Part shown: piece after piece, positions 55,474 to 64,000 of the stretch | Layout of the letters: each line of letters begins with the position of its first letter | Position numbering within the stretch: position 1 is the stretch's first letter | DNA from: Oceanospirillaceae bacterium | GTDB lineage: Bacteria > Pseudomonadota > Gammaproteobacteria > Pseudomonadales > Balneatricaceae | Reading direction: 5' to 3' | Assembly (NCBI GenBank): GCA_013215505.1 | Contig: JABSQZ010000001.1 | Location: 62,001-126,000, forward strand | DNA: 64,000 nucleotides | Position numbers and translations under genes: made by a program | The notes under the pieces: model-generated | Database searches by the model: none | Told to the model about the DNA's origin: nothing | The model's input: the letters and a program-made list of their open reading frames with translations, nothing else

Positions 55474-57174
55474 ATGCCAAAGCCATTTATCCAAACTTTA
55501 GTCGGTTTATCAATACTTTTGATGCTACCACTCACTAGCCATGGTGCTTTGACCACTAGTGCCAATCGCGCGCAGTATTCTCCTCGCGATAACATAATAC
55601 TAAAAGTAGAAACTGATAATCCATCGCAGAGCCCTTTAAATACCAGCCCGCTGCAGAGTCAATTTATTATTCTCGATCAAAAAAAGATGATGATAAATTC
55701 TTATGCGGAAGGGAAACGATCCAGCATGGTCCGCTGGGAGCTACAATTACGCGCACGCAAATCTGGCTATTTAGATATCCCCAGCTTGACCCATAATCAG
55801 GAGAGCAGTGAAGCTTTCAGTATTTATATTAGAAGCAACAGCCCAACACGGTTTTTACCGGTCACCGATATGCCGATCATTTTAGATGCACAATTACAGC
55901 TGGACGACAATTACGAGCAAGCACTGTATTTATACACCCTCAATATCTATTCAGATCAGCCATTGGCAGCGGGTTACCAAATATCCGCACCTAAAATCGC
56001 TAAAGCTCAAGTGCAATTGTTAGATCAAAGTGCAGTGCAAATCATAGAAATTCGCGGCCGTGAATACAACGTCATAGAACAACGTTACGCTATTTTCCCA
56101 AAGGAAATGGGCAGATACATTATCGAGGGCCCTATTTTTAACGGCTCGCAACAAGATGGCAACCAGATCCAAGTCAGAGCCAACAACTTAGAGATTAACG
56201 TGCGCGCCCGACAAGACTTTGACAGCGCTAATTACTGGCTACCCGCGAGCAATGTCAGCATTAAAGAGAGCTGGCAAAAGAACTCAATTGTTAGAGTCGG
56301 TGACATCATCAAACGGCAGATAACATTGACAGTGGACGGTATTGCCGCTGCCAATTTGCCCCCGTTAATCACCAAAGCACCTGAAATCATCAACATACAA
56401 AACAGCAAATTGGCGCTGACCGATAAGACCAATAAAAACGGTGTGCAGGGCATTCGTGTCGAACAGCAGCAAATTCAGCTACTGGAACGCGGGGAGATCA
56501 CCTTCCCAGAGATTCGCATCTACTGGTGGGATACCAACAGCGACAGCCAGAAGTCAGCGACTATCAAAAAACAAATCTTACAAGTATTGGCGGGGGTTAA
56601 TGGCGAATCTTCTATAGAGCGCGAAATTGCACAAAACTCAGTGACACCGACAGAAACCCCCGCTGTTGAATTAGCCACTGACAACATCTCCTGGTTGCTT
56701 TGGCTACTTGGGGTGCTGGCAATGCTCAGCTCAATTGGCTGGCTATTTAACTTACGCAAAATAAAGCAGCTAAATGAGCGAGAACTGGAGGGCTTTGACA
56801 CAATTACAAGAACCTCTGATTCAGATCTTGATCCCGACCCTGCAGACAGACACAGGGAAGCAGTTATAATTACCCCCAGAGGCAGCGAATTATCGTCTTT
56901 CAATGCCAAAGCTGAGTTAAACACTTTTCAATTACTCGGCAGAGCCTGCCTGAAAAATGACTTATTTAGTGCCGATAGACGATTAATGGAGTGGGCAAAT
57001 CAATTTTGGTACGAACAGCAACTTGAAACGATTCAGGATATAGCAGATATTGCCAATGATGCTGCACTAAAGCCATTACTCATCCAAATGCAACAGCAGC
57101 TGAACAACCCTGGCGACCAACAGTGGCGAGGCAAAAAGTTGTTTCACTTGTTGACCCAGTTGCGGGAGAAATAA
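55474..57174 (+). CDS. BatD-like protein (aerotolerance operon type)
   Basis: A 566-residue envelope protein. A signal peptide ends near SHGA (residues ~1-25). Immunoglobulin-like BatD domains follow: SANRAQYSPRDNIILKVETD near the start and PASNVSIKESWQKNSIVRVG in the middle, with an FPEIRIYWWDTNSD stretch. One membrane segment lies near residues 410-430 (WLLWLLGVLAMLSSIGWLFN), then a cytoplasmic tail of ~135 residues. BatD is normally encoded with BatA/BatB VWA proteins and a MoxR ATPase; none is next to it here. The frame is also open to a GTG at 55462. Confidence 0.8.
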   Translation: MPKPFIQTLVGLSILLMLPLTSHGALTTSANRAQYSPRDNIILKVETDNPSQSPLNTSPLQSQFIILDQKKMMINSYAEGKRSSMVRWELQLRARKSGYLDIPSLTHNQESSEAFSIYIRSNSPTRFLPVTDMPIILDAQLQLDDNYEQALYLYTLNIYSDQPLAAGYQISAPKIAKAQVQLLDQSAVQIIEIRGREYNVIEQRYAIFPKEMGRYIIEGPIFNGSQQDGNQIQVRANNLEINVRARQDFDSANYWLPASNVSIKESWQKNSIVRVGDIIKRQITLTVDGIAAANLPPLITKAPEIINIQNSKLALTDKTNKNGVQGIRVEQQQIQLLERGEITFPEIRIYWWDTNSDSQKSATIKKQILQVLAGVNGESSIEREIAQNSVTPTETPAVELATDNISWLLWLLGVLAMLSSIGWLFNLRKIKQLNERELEGFDTITRTSDSDLDPDPADRHREAVIITPRGSELSSFNAKAELNTFQLLGRACLKNDLFSADRRLMEWANQFWYEQQLETIQDIADIANDAALKPLLIQMQQQLNNPGDQQWRGKKLFHLLTQLREK

Positions 57175-57222
57175 ATTCGCTGCTCTGTTCGATAGCGACT
57201 CAAGTCTTTTACCATAGCAGCA

Positions 57223-57408
57223 CTAAACCCGGCTGCTCTGATGGTATTTGTTCACAGCAGAAACATAGCCAGTGGCTGCTTTTTTTGCTGATTTATGCCG
57301 TTTACAGAATTGATAGCCAAGCCGGGTGAAGGCCTCAGATAACTCTTGATGACGCGCAAGATCATCCCATTGCGCCAGAGACTCATTAATAATTATCGAC
57401 CCTTGCAT
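57223..57408 (-). CDS. Small hypothetical protein
   Basis: A 61-residue protein, family not recognised. The ATG at 57408 follows AGGTGAG at good spacing, so translation is plausible; a longer start at 57435 lacks one. ESLAQWDDLARHQELSEAFT looks helical; the tail is basic. Confidence 0.45.
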   Translation of the reverse strand: MQGSIIINESLAQWDDLARHQELSEAFTRLGYQFCKRHKSAKKAATGYVSAVNKYHQSSRV

Positions 57409-57544
57409 ATACTCACCTGTCATTGTAAAAATCATTCGCCAGTTTAAAAGCTACAGTAGCTTTTGTAGACTCGTGATTAAATTAGCAATTCTTAGGCCAG
57501 TTTATGGATCTGAAACAGATGTGTAAAAATAGTGCTGGGCCCTG

Positions 57545-57901
57545 CTATTTGTCAGGTATTTCCGCTCTGGGCTCACTCGCAGTAGAGTAAATAAAAAACA
57601 ACAAGCCCAGCATCATTATCGACAGCATTAGCTGCAGCCAAAACACTGCTAAAGTATAGATAGAAATAGAAAAACCAATCACTATAAATGTATAAGCCCG
57701 ACGTTTATGAACGAGACTGATACAGCGATGGTCCTGCCAATTAGCGATTAGCAGCGCAAAACAAGGGTGCTCTTTGAGCCATTGGTAGAGCCTGGGAGAA
57801 GAGCGAGAGAAGCAGAGCAAAGCCAGCAAAATAAAAGGCGTGGTTGGCAACAGTGGCAAGAAAATGCCGATAGCCCCGAGCAGCAGTGACAGGATCCCCA
57901 C
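57545..57901 (-). CDS. DUF454 (YbaN-like) inner-membrane protein
   Basis: At least 118 residues. LGAIGIFLPLLPTTPFILLA near the start, followed by CFSRSSPRLYQWLKEHP, are DUF454 hallmarks. Three hydrophobic segments are visible. The first canonical start codon, GTG 57901, falls inside the conserved region, and the codons just upstream (KRALYLSVG) continue the family pattern. The true start is probably CTG 57937 or ATT 57940, six and three bases after GGGAG, with an in-frame stop just above. Function unknown. Confidence 0.72.
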   Translation of the reverse strand: MGILSLLLGAIGIFLPLLPTTPFILLALLCFSRSSPRLYQWLKEHPCFALLIANWQDHRCISLVHKRRAYTFIVIGFSISIYTLAVFWLQLMLSIMMLGLLFFIYSTASEPRAEIPDK

Positions 57902-58112
57902 AGATAAGTACAGCGCTCGCTTTATAGATGCAAACAGAATGTTCTCCCACTTATTAATTTAACTCTCGTACGCCTAATTAACACTTGCGCTGCCCTTTAT
58001 TCTAAATAACAATTGATCACTATTGTCCGGTAATGCTTAGTCGATAGATGTTGATCTAACAGCGAAAAACACTCCAGATGTATTAACAATTTTACATTAT
58101 ACAGGGATAGAT

Positions 58113-58664
58113 ATGCCAACCAACCCAAGTTTACACAGCGATAGATTTACCTTGATCCCAATCCGCGACACAGCAGATTCAAACGGCCATTTAATTGAAA
58201 TGATGCAAGATGAAAAAGTTCAGCGCTACATCACAGGATCCGCCTTTACCGACCAGCAAGTCGTTGATGGACTTGAGAGGTTTCATCGCCTGAATAACGT
58301 CAATGGACAGGGATTCTGGCTGATTTACGACAGCGCGGATAACTGTGTCGGCATGTGCCTGTTAAAACCTATGCCGACCCGAGAGGAAACCGGCAATATT
58401 GAGACCGGTTACTGGCTGAAACCCGCTTACTGGGGCCAGGGAATTGCCGCTGAAGTTGCCGCTCGATTAATCGAGTATGCCTTTGAAGATTTGCAATTAC
58501 CCAGGGTCACGGCAGTCGTTGATGAGCAAAACATCGCCTCGGCAAAATCCCTACTCAGAGCCGGCCTGCTAAGAGAGGGAACAATAATCGCCTACGATAC
58601 CGAATTACCTTTTTTCCTGCTGAGCCGCGAACAGTACTTTGCTAAAGCTAATCAACATAATTAA
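58113..58664 (+). CDS. GNAT family N-acetyltransferase (RimJ/RimL-like)
   Basis: A 183-residue acetyltransferase. TDRFTLIPI-type start (SDRFTLIPIRD) and the acetyl-CoA loop in YWGQGIAAEVAARLIEYAFE (~residues 110-129) then PRVTAVVDEQNIASAKSLLR define the RimJ/RimL subfamily. ETGYWLKP is another shared segment. The substrate may be a ribosomal protein N-terminus or a small molecule. Ends at a shared terminator. Confidence 0.85.
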   Translation: MPTNPSLHSDRFTLIPIRDTADSNGHLIEMMQDEKVQRYITGSAFTDQQVVDGLERFHRLNNVNGQGFWLIYDSADNCVGMCLLKPMPTREETGNIETGYWLKPAYWGQGIAAEVAARLIEYAFEDLQLPRVTAVVDEQNIASAKSLLRAGLLREGTIIAYDTELPFFLLSREQYFAKANQHN

Positions 58665-58697
58665 GTTGTAATAACCCTTTGCCGGCAAACTGGCAAT

Positions 58698-58725
58698 AAA
58701 AAACCCAGCAGTTGCTGGGTTTTTA
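58698..58725. terminator. Bidirectional terminator between GNAT and ABC operon
   Basis: ACCCAGCA-GT-TGCTGGGT (58703-58720) with A residues before it and TTTT after it. It serves the plus-strand acetyltransferase gene and the minus-strand peptide transporter operon. Confidence 0.9.
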
Positions 58726-58739
58726 GTGGTTGGCAATAA

Positions 58740-60401
58740 CTATTCGATTGACTGGCCACTCAGGTCCGGTACTTCCCAGTCCTTACCGGGAACCGCTGCA
58801 AGTAAGCTCTTGGTGTATTCGTGCTGCGGGTTGTGGAATACATCGTAAGTCGGTCCGTACTCGACAATCTCACCCAACTTCATCACAGCAATGTTGTCAC
58901 ACACTTGCGCTGCCACCCGTAAATCATGAGTAACAAACAACATGGCGAGGTCCATTTTATTCTTGATCTCATCCAGCAGCTCTAACACTTGTGCCTGCAC
59001 TGATACATCCAAAGCAGATACCGCTTCATCCGCTATCAATAACTTCGGCGACATAGCCAGAGCGCGGGCGATACCAATTCGCTGACGCTGACCACCAGAG
59101 AATTCGTGCGGATAACGCTTTAAAGCGAATTTATCCAGACCTACAATGTCTAGTAGCTCTTCAGCTTTCTTCCATGATTGCGCTTTGGGAATACCGTGAA
59201 TAGTCGGTCCTTCAGTGATGATATCGCCGATCTTACGTCTGGGGTTAAGCGAGGCGTAAGGGTCTTGGAAAATCATTTGAATATGCTGACGAACCGGCAT
59301 CATTTCTGCATCGGTTAACGTAAGTATATCTTTGCCTTCAAATTCGACTACACCGCTGTTCGAATCGTGCAGGCGAATGATACAACGGCCCACAGTGGAC
59401 TTACCGGAACCGGACTCACCCACTAGACCTAGTGTTTCACCTTTGCGAATTTCCAGGTTTATGTCTTTGGATGCGTGTACCACACGCCCCGCTTTGCCTA
59501 ACCAATTTTTTTTGTCGGAACCGTAAGTCTTGAACAAATTTTTAACTGTAACCACGACATCGGAAGTCACCGGCTCTCTTTTTGGCGCCCCCATGTTCGG
59601 AACCGTGGAAATCAGCTTGCGGGTGTAGGGATGCTCTGGCCTGTTCAAAACTTGCTCAGCGGTTCCCTGCTCAACAATTTTACCCATACGCATTACAATG
59701 ACCCGATCGGCGATCTCAGCCACAACACCAAAATCGTGGGTGATAAAGATAACCCCCATGTCTCGGGTCTTTTGCAAGTCGGCAACCAGTTTTAAAATTT
59801 GCGCCTGAGTGGTTACGTCCAGAGCAGTCGTTGGCTCATCGGCAATCAGAATTTTTGGTTGCAGTGCCAGCGCCATAGCGATCATTACTCGCTGTCGTTG
59901 CCCACCTGACAATTCAAACGGATAGCTTTCACCGATAATTTCTGGATCGGGAAGCCCCACATCATCGAGCATTTCAATGATTTTAGCTTTGACTTGTTTT
60001 TTCGACAACTTCAAGTGGTGACTCTCGAACACTTCTTGCAGCTGCTTCCTGACCTTCATAACCGGGTTCAGTGCCGTCATTGGCTCCTGAAAAATCATGC
60101 CAATACGACTACCGCGAATTTCCTGCATCGCCGAATCACTGATGCTGACTAAGTCCTTCCCTTCAAAGATGATTTCGCCACTGGAGACATGTACATGCGG
60201 CTTAGGCAGCAATCCCATGACCGCATTAGAAGACATCGACTTACCGGAACCTGACTCACCAACGATACAGAGGATCTCACCGGGGAAGACATCGAAGCTG
60301 ACATCTTCAACGGCAAAGGGCCGGTCCGCACGCGGAGGCAGAGATACACTTAAATTTTTAATCGATAGAATTGCATCTTTACTCGATTTAACTTCACTCA
60401 T
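58740..60401 (-). CDS. Dipeptide/oligopeptide ABC transporter, double ATPase (DppD-DppF type)
   Basis: A 553-residue protein with two complete ABC domains, equivalent to DppD and DppF fused (as in YejF or GsiA). The first has GESGSGKSMSSNAV (~50), LSGGQRQRVMIAMA and LIADEPTTALDVT. The second has GESGSGKSTVGRCI (~345), FSGGQRQRIGIARAL and LIADEAVSALDVS. It lies 10 nt after the dppC-like gene on the same strand and ends at the shared terminator, so it closes the operon. Confidence 0.9.
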   Translation of the reverse strand: MSEVKSSKDAILSIKNLSVSLPPRADRPFAVEDVSFDVFPGEILCIVGESGSGKSMSSNAVMGLLPKPHVHVSSGEIIFEGKDLVSISDSAMQEIRGSRIGMIFQEPMTALNPVMKVRKQLQEVFESHHLKLSKKQVKAKIIEMLDDVGLPDPEIIGESYPFELSGGQRQRVMIAMALALQPKILIADEPTTALDVTTQAQILKLVADLQKTRDMGVIFITHDFGVVAEIADRVIVMRMGKIVEQGTAEQVLNRPEHPYTRKLISTVPNMGAPKREPVTSDVVVTVKNLFKTYGSDKKNWLGKAGRVVHASKDINLEIRKGETLGLVGESGSGKSTVGRCIIRLHDSNSGVVEFEGKDILTLTDAEMMPVRQHIQMIFQDPYASLNPRRKIGDIITEGPTIHGIPKAQSWKKAEELLDIVGLDKFALKRYPHEFSGGQRQRIGIARALAMSPKLLIADEAVSALDVSVQAQVLELLDEIKNKMDLAMLFVTHDLRVAAQVCDNIAVMKLGEIVEYGPTYDVFHNPQHEYTKSLLAAVPGKDWEVPDLSGQSIE

Positions 60402-60411
60402 GATTGCCTCC

Positions 60412-61323
60412 TTAAGTCTTAGACGTTTTCATTTTCGGGTCAAGTGCATCACGCAAACCATCACCGATCAAGTTAATAGACAATACCGTGAACAAGATAG
60501 CCAAACCGGGAATACCCATCATCCATGGATCCGATTGAATATACTGACGTGCATCCGCCAACATAGTACCCCATTCAGGTGTTGGCGCTTGCGCACCCAT
60601 ACCTAAGAAACCCAGTGCCGCAGCATCTAAGATCGCAGATGAGAAACTCATGGTCGCCTGAACAATCAATGGTGCCATACAGTTTGGCAGTACATTGATA
60701 AACATCAAGCGCGCCTGCGAGGCACCCATAGTCTTACTGGAAGAGACATAGTCTTTTCCCAACTCAGACAGCGCTTGTGCTCGGGTCAGGCGCACAAAGT
60801 GCGGGATATAGACAACGGCTATCGCTATCATCGCATTGAGCAGTGACGGACCTAAAATAGCCACTAGTGCCAGGGCCATTAACAAGCTTGGGAAAGCCAG
60901 AATAATGTCCATTAAGCGCATGATGCAGTTTTCAATAAAGCCTTTATTGAATGCGGCGATCAGCCCCAACATCACACCGACAGTCAAACAGATACAAATA
61001 ACGATTACGCCGATATAAAAAGAGAATCTCGACCCGTAAATCATCCGCGATAACATATCGCGACCCAGGGCATCGGTTCCAAAAATATGCGCCCAAGTAC
61101 CGCCGTCCACCCAAACCGGGGGCAGTTTCAATGCATCGCGATATTGCTCAATCGGTGAATAGGGCGAAATAAAGTCGGCCAGGAAAGCACAGATCAACAG
61201 TATGCTCATAAATATTAAGCCGTAGAATGCGCCTCTATTTTGTCTGAATTCAAACCAAAAACTCGCCAGAACCGCCATTAACGCCGATTGTTTTGGTTGA
61301 TTATTAATTGCTTCACCACTCAT
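60412..61323 (-). CDS. dppC: Peptide ABC transporter permease, DppC-like
   Basis: A 303-residue inner-membrane permease. YGLIFMSILLICAFLADFIS is the first of about six membrane segments. The N-terminal OppC_N-type region, GTDALGRDMLSRMIYGSRFS, and the EAA-type loop (MGASQARLMFINVLPNCMAP) are the family marks. MGAQAPTPEWGTMLADARQY is a DppC hallmark. It begins 2 nt after the dppB-like gene. Confidence 0.9.
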   Translation of the reverse strand: MSGEAINNQPKQSALMAVLASFWFEFRQNRGAFYGLIFMSILLICAFLADFISPYSPIEQYRDALKLPPVWVDGGTWAHIFGTDALGRDMLSRMIYGSRFSFYIGVIVICICLTVGVMLGLIAAFNKGFIENCIMRLMDIILAFPSLLMALALVAILGPSLLNAMIAIAVVYIPHFVRLTRAQALSELGKDYVSSSKTMGASQARLMFINVLPNCMAPLIVQATMSFSSAILDAAALGFLGMGAQAPTPEWGTMLADARQYIQSDPWMMGIPGLAILFTVLSINLIGDGLRDALDPKMKTSKT

Positions 61324-61325
61324 GC

Positions 61326-62339
61326 TTAATGCCCTTTCTTACTAATACGCGGATCAATGATGCCGTACAGTACATCGACGGTTAAATTCACCATAATAAC
61401 GATAGTAGCGATCAATATTAAACCACCTTGTACTACCGGGTAGTCGCGACGGAAGATACTGTCTACCATCCACTTACCAATGCCGGGCCAGGAGAAAATA
61501 GTCTCAGTGAGGATGGCCCCACCTAAGAGTACACCTACCGACAGGCCAATAACGGTCACAATAGGTATCAGCGCATTGCGAAAGGCGTGTACTACTGTCA
61601 CTTTAAAGGGGCTTAAACCTTTGGCACGTGCCGTTTTAATAAAGTCTTCACCGAGTGTCTCTAACATTGCCGAGCGGCTCTGTCTGGCAAAAGTCGCCAT
61701 AGGGATAGTGCCCAGCGCTACTGCAGGCAGTATCAAGTGCATCACCGCAGACTTAAAAGCTCCCTCTTCATTGGACAGCCAGCTATCAATCAACATAAAA
61801 CCGGTCGGTGTATCAAAGAAGTACAGTGCAGAAATTCTACCTGACACGGGTGTCCAGCCTAAGTAGCCAGAGAAAAAGACGATCAGTAACAACGCCCACC
61901 AGAACAACGGCATTGAGAAACCGGTCAATGATATGGTCATCAAGGTGTGATCATAAAAGGTGCCACGTTTAACGGCGGCGATAATGCCGGCGGGGATACC
62001 TATAAGAAGCGCAAAGAACAACGCAAATGCTGCCAGCTCAACAGTGGCTGGAAAAAGTTCAAAAAACTCTTCGAGTACCGGTCGACCTGTGACAATTGAT
62101 TTTCCAAAATCACCTTGCAACAAGTCTTTCACGTACTCGAAATATTGTACGTATAAGGGCTGATCAAAGCCAAAGGCATGCATTAACTCTGCATACTTTT
62201 CAGGAGACGGGCTGCGCTCTCCGGACATAACTAAAATGGGATCACCGGGTATGACTCGGATAAAAACAAACGCGGTTAAGGTTATACCTATGTATGTTGG
62301 GATCAAGACCAACAGACGTCGGAATAGAAAACTGAACAT
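61326..62339 (-). CDS. dppB: Peptide ABC transporter permease, DppB-like
   Basis: A 337-residue permease. The start at 62339 (MFSFLFRRLLVLIPTYIGIT) follows AGGAC; an ATG 15 codons further up lies in the terminator-like hairpin and is unlikely. RVIPGDPILVMSGERSPSPE, FGKSIVTGRPV and the EAA loop (ARAKGLSPFKVTVVHAFRNA) are hallmark segments. Six membrane helices. Forms the channel with DppC. Confidence 0.9.
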   Translation of the reverse strand: MFSFLFRRLLVLIPTYIGITLTAFVFIRVIPGDPILVMSGERSPSPEKYAELMHAFGFDQPLYVQYFEYVKDLLQGDFGKSIVTGRPVLEEFFELFPATVELAAFALFFALLIGIPAGIIAAVKRGTFYDHTLMTISLTGFSMPLFWWALLLIVFFSGYLGWTPVSGRISALYFFDTPTGFMLIDSWLSNEEGAFKSAVMHLILPAVALGTIPMATFARQSRSAMLETLGEDFIKTARAKGLSPFKVTVVHAFRNALIPIVTVIGLSVGVLLGGAILTETIFSWPGIGKWMVDSIFRRDYPVVQGGLILIATIVIMVNLTVDVLYGIIDPRISKKGH

Positions 62340-62372
62340 TTTTTTGTCCTGTAGGAAAAAATTTAATTCTAT

Positions 62373-62407
62373 AGAAAAAAACAAACCGGCAAAGAGCCGG
62401 TTTGTTT
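62373..62407 (-). terminator. Intercistronic terminator between dppA-like and dppB-like genes
   Basis: A 12-bp stem (AAACAAACCGGC, 62379-62390, pairs with GCCGGTTTGTTT, 62396-62407) with a 5-nt loop and a T-run on the minus strand at 62373-62380. It lies ~17 nt after the binding-protein gene. It would end most transcripts there and give the membrane parts in lower amount. Confidence 0.8.
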
Positions 62408-62423
62408 GGAGATCAAAATATTA

Positions 62424-64000
62424 TTATTTTAAATCAACGTTGTGGAAGAAATGTCCACCGAGAGGATCGATCTTGTAACCAGAAACTTTGTCGCTGATTG
62501 GCATGAAAACAGTACTGTGAGCGATAGTTGCCCAAGGTGCTTCTTTCTTGAAGATCTTCTGTGCATTTTCGTAAGCTGTAGTACGTACTTCAGGGTCTGT
62601 AGACAGAAGTGCGTCTTGTAGCTCTTGTTCGAACTCAGCATTACACCAGCGAGCACGGTTATCACCAGATTTCGCAGCTGCACAGCCTAGAAGAACACGT
62701 AGGAAGTTATCCGGGTCACCATTGTCACCAGTCCAACCTAGAAGTACTGTATCGTGCTCACCTGCTTTAGAGCGCTTAAGGTACTCGCCCCACTCAAATG
62801 TTACGATTTCAGCGTCAACACCGATTTTAGCCCAGTCAGCCTGGATAAGCTCAGCCATCTTCTTGGCATCAGGGTTGTATGGACGTTGTACAGGCATAGC
62901 CCAGATGTTAGTTTTGAATCCAGAAATGCCGGCTTCTTTTAACAGCGCCTTGGCTTTTTCAACATCATAAGCATCATCAACCGTAGACTCATCATAAGAC
63001 CAGATTGTTGGTGGAATTGGGTTCTTAGCAACAGATGCTTCGCCGTTAAAGACTACCTGCTTGATAGCATCTTTGTTGATCGCGTAGTTAAGTGCTTTAC
63101 GTACACGAACATCTTTGAACTTGTCTTTCTCAGTGTTGTAAGCCAAGTAACCAACGTTCAGACCTTCCTGTTGCATCATATTGATGCCATCAGTATTTCT
63201 GATGTCAGCGATATCTGCAGGGTTAGGATAAGGCATGGCATGACATTCGCCCGCTTTCATCTTCTGGAAACGAACAGATGCGTCAGTAGTGATTGAGAAT
63301 ACTAAGTTATCAATCTTCGCTTGCTCACCCCAGTATTGAGTGTTCTTAGCATAGCGGATTACAGAGTCTTTCTTGTAACCAACAAACTGAAAAGGACCTG
63401 TTCCAACTGGCTTCTGGTTCAGATCACCAAGCTTGCCAGATGCAACTAATTGCGCGCCGTATTCAGCTGACTGGATAGAGGCGAAGGCCATAGCCATGTT
63501 GCTGACGATAGGAGCTTCTGGGTGATCAAGCATGAATTTAACCGTTAAATCATCAACTTTTACTACGTCGTTGATTAGGTTGCTCATATCCATAGCATTC
63601 CAGTAACCAAAGTTACCGTTATTTTCTTTGTAGTATGGATCTTCTTTATCCATCTGACGATTGAATGAGAAGATAATATCATCTGCGTTCATATCACGAG
63701 TAGGAGTAAAGTTTTTAGTCGTGTGGAACTTAACGCCTGGACGGAGCTTGAAAGTAAGCTCTAAACCGTCAACAGAAACATCCCAGCTCTCGGCAAGACC
63801 AGGAACAACCTCAGTTGTACCTACTTTGAAGTTAACCAGACCGTCGAACATAGTGTTGGCAGACGCATCAAATGTAGTACCTGATGTGTAAAGTGCCGCA
63901 TCAAAACCTTCCGGGCTACCTTCTGAACAATAGACAAGTGTCTTTGCCGCCATTGCCTGGCCTGACATGATCATACCACCGGCAAGTACCGCAGCTGCGA
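62424..64000 (-). CDS. dppA: Dipeptide-binding protein DppA-like, N-terminus cut by window edge
   Basis: About 525 codons of a family 5 extracellular solute-binding protein; the frame continues through 64000. Upstream of the first visible ATG the sequence still codes AAVLAGGMIMSGQAMA, the end of a signal peptide, so the gene starts to the right. The mature part begins AKTLVYCSEGSPEGFDAALY. ANTMFDGLVNFK and LTFKLRPGVKFHTTKNFTPT are DppA/SBP_bac_5 hallmarks; a C-terminal pair of cysteines (VLLGCAAAKSGDNRARWCNA) is also typical of DppA. It is the first gene of the dppABC-(DF) operon and delivers peptides in the periplasm. Confidence 0.92.
   Translation of the reverse strand, partial: AAAVLAGGMIMSGQAMAAKTLVYCSEGSPEGFDAALYTSGTTFDASANTMFDGLVNFKVGTTEVVPGLAESWDVSVDGLELTFKLRPGVKFHTTKNFTPTRDMNADDIIFSFNRQMDKEDPYYKENNGNFGYWNAMDMSNLINDVVKVDDLTVKFMLDHPEAPIVSNMAMAFASIQSAEYGAQLVASGKLGDLNQKPVGTGPFQFVGYKKDSVIRYAKNTQYWGEQAKIDNLVFSITTDASVRFQKMKAGECHAMPYPNPADIADIRNTDGINMMQQEGLNVGYLAYNTEKDKFKDVRVRKALNYAINKDAIKQVVFNGEASVAKNPIPPTIWSYDESTVDDAYDVEKAKALLKEAGISGFKTNIWAMPVQRPYNPDAKKMAELIQADWAKIGVDAEIVTFEWGEYLKRSKAGEHDTVLLGWTGDNGDPDNFLRVLLGCAAAKSGDNRARWCNAEFEQELQDALLSTDPEVRTTAYENAQKIFKKEAPWATIAHSTVFMPISDKVSGYKIDPLGGHFFHNVDLK

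Noticed and set aside
1-64000. CRISPR array, insertion sequence, prophage or defence system
   Set aside because: No spaced direct repeats, transposase, integrase, capsid, toxin-antitoxin or restriction genes were recognised; only the plasmid relic at 7509-8500 is mobile-element-like.

Overview
This window reads as chromosomal DNA of a marine-type gammaproteobacterium with moderate to low GC. Evidence for this is the glyW-cysT-leuZ-type tRNA cluster (Gly-Cys-Leu) beside pgsA and uvrC, a 1610-residue NAD-glutamate dehydrogenase, AcnB, BepA, TcdA, RluE and an operon order leuC-leuD-leuB. I cannot name the genus from sequence alone. Almost all genes are ordinary housekeeping or metabolic genes, many on the minus strand. 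The left 8.7 kb is the most accessory-like part.

Layout. Positions 1-7450 hold a sugar-uptake locus: a partial xylulokinase, a FrcK-like kinase, and FrcA/FrcC/FrcB-like ABC transporter genes, all on the minus strand. A divergent ROK-family regulator follows. A perfect 15-bp inverted repeat overlaps the -35 box of the transporter promoter and is a natural operator candidate. Positions 7509-8500 are a relic of a mobile element: a frameshifted, internally deleted StbB/ParA-like plasmid-stability gene, a fragment of a second gene, and a degenerate partial copy of the adjacent tRNA-Leu, which looks like an old attachment site. Positions 8614-12822 carry tRNA-Leu, tRNA-Cys, tRNA-Gly, pgsA, uvrC and two unknown small proteins.

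Positions 13193-16697 hold a DUF5610 protein, a heptamer repeat tract, a D-cysteine desulfhydrase-like enzyme and PlsC. Positions 16803-20575 form a thiamine operon: a TPP riboswitch, thiO, thiS, thiG and a fusion of a degenerate ThiD-like domain with ThiE. The leader contains complementary segments that suggest switching by ribosome-site sequestration. Positions 20631-28271 mix a methyltransferase, an Hpt/HD-GYP-like fusion, HisC, a degenerate GGDEF protein that keeps its I-site, TcdA and a pseudouridine synthase. Positions 29139-40723 carry an OmpA-like lipoprotein, AcnB, RluE, CvfB, a DUF445 protein, a REC-DUF3369 regulator that lacks its usual HD-GYP output, an AI-2E family permease, TusA and BepA.

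Positions 41350-50145 hold a Na/Pi cotransporter, two RhlE-type DEAD-box helicases and, between them, leuCDB with a divergent LysR regulator. Positions 50422-58664 hold the large NAD-GDH, BatD, a DUF454 protein and a GNAT acetyltransferase. The right end (58740-64000) is a dipeptide/oligopeptide ABC operon (binding protein, two permeases, one double ATPase), with the binding-protein gene cut by the window edge.

I found no CRISPR array, intact insertion sequence, prophage or recognisable defence system. The most interesting items are the plasmid relic with its tRNA-Leu copy, the ROK operator, the TPP-switch model, the degenerate ThiD-ThiE fusion, and three c-di-GMP-type proteins that have lost catalytic motifs.
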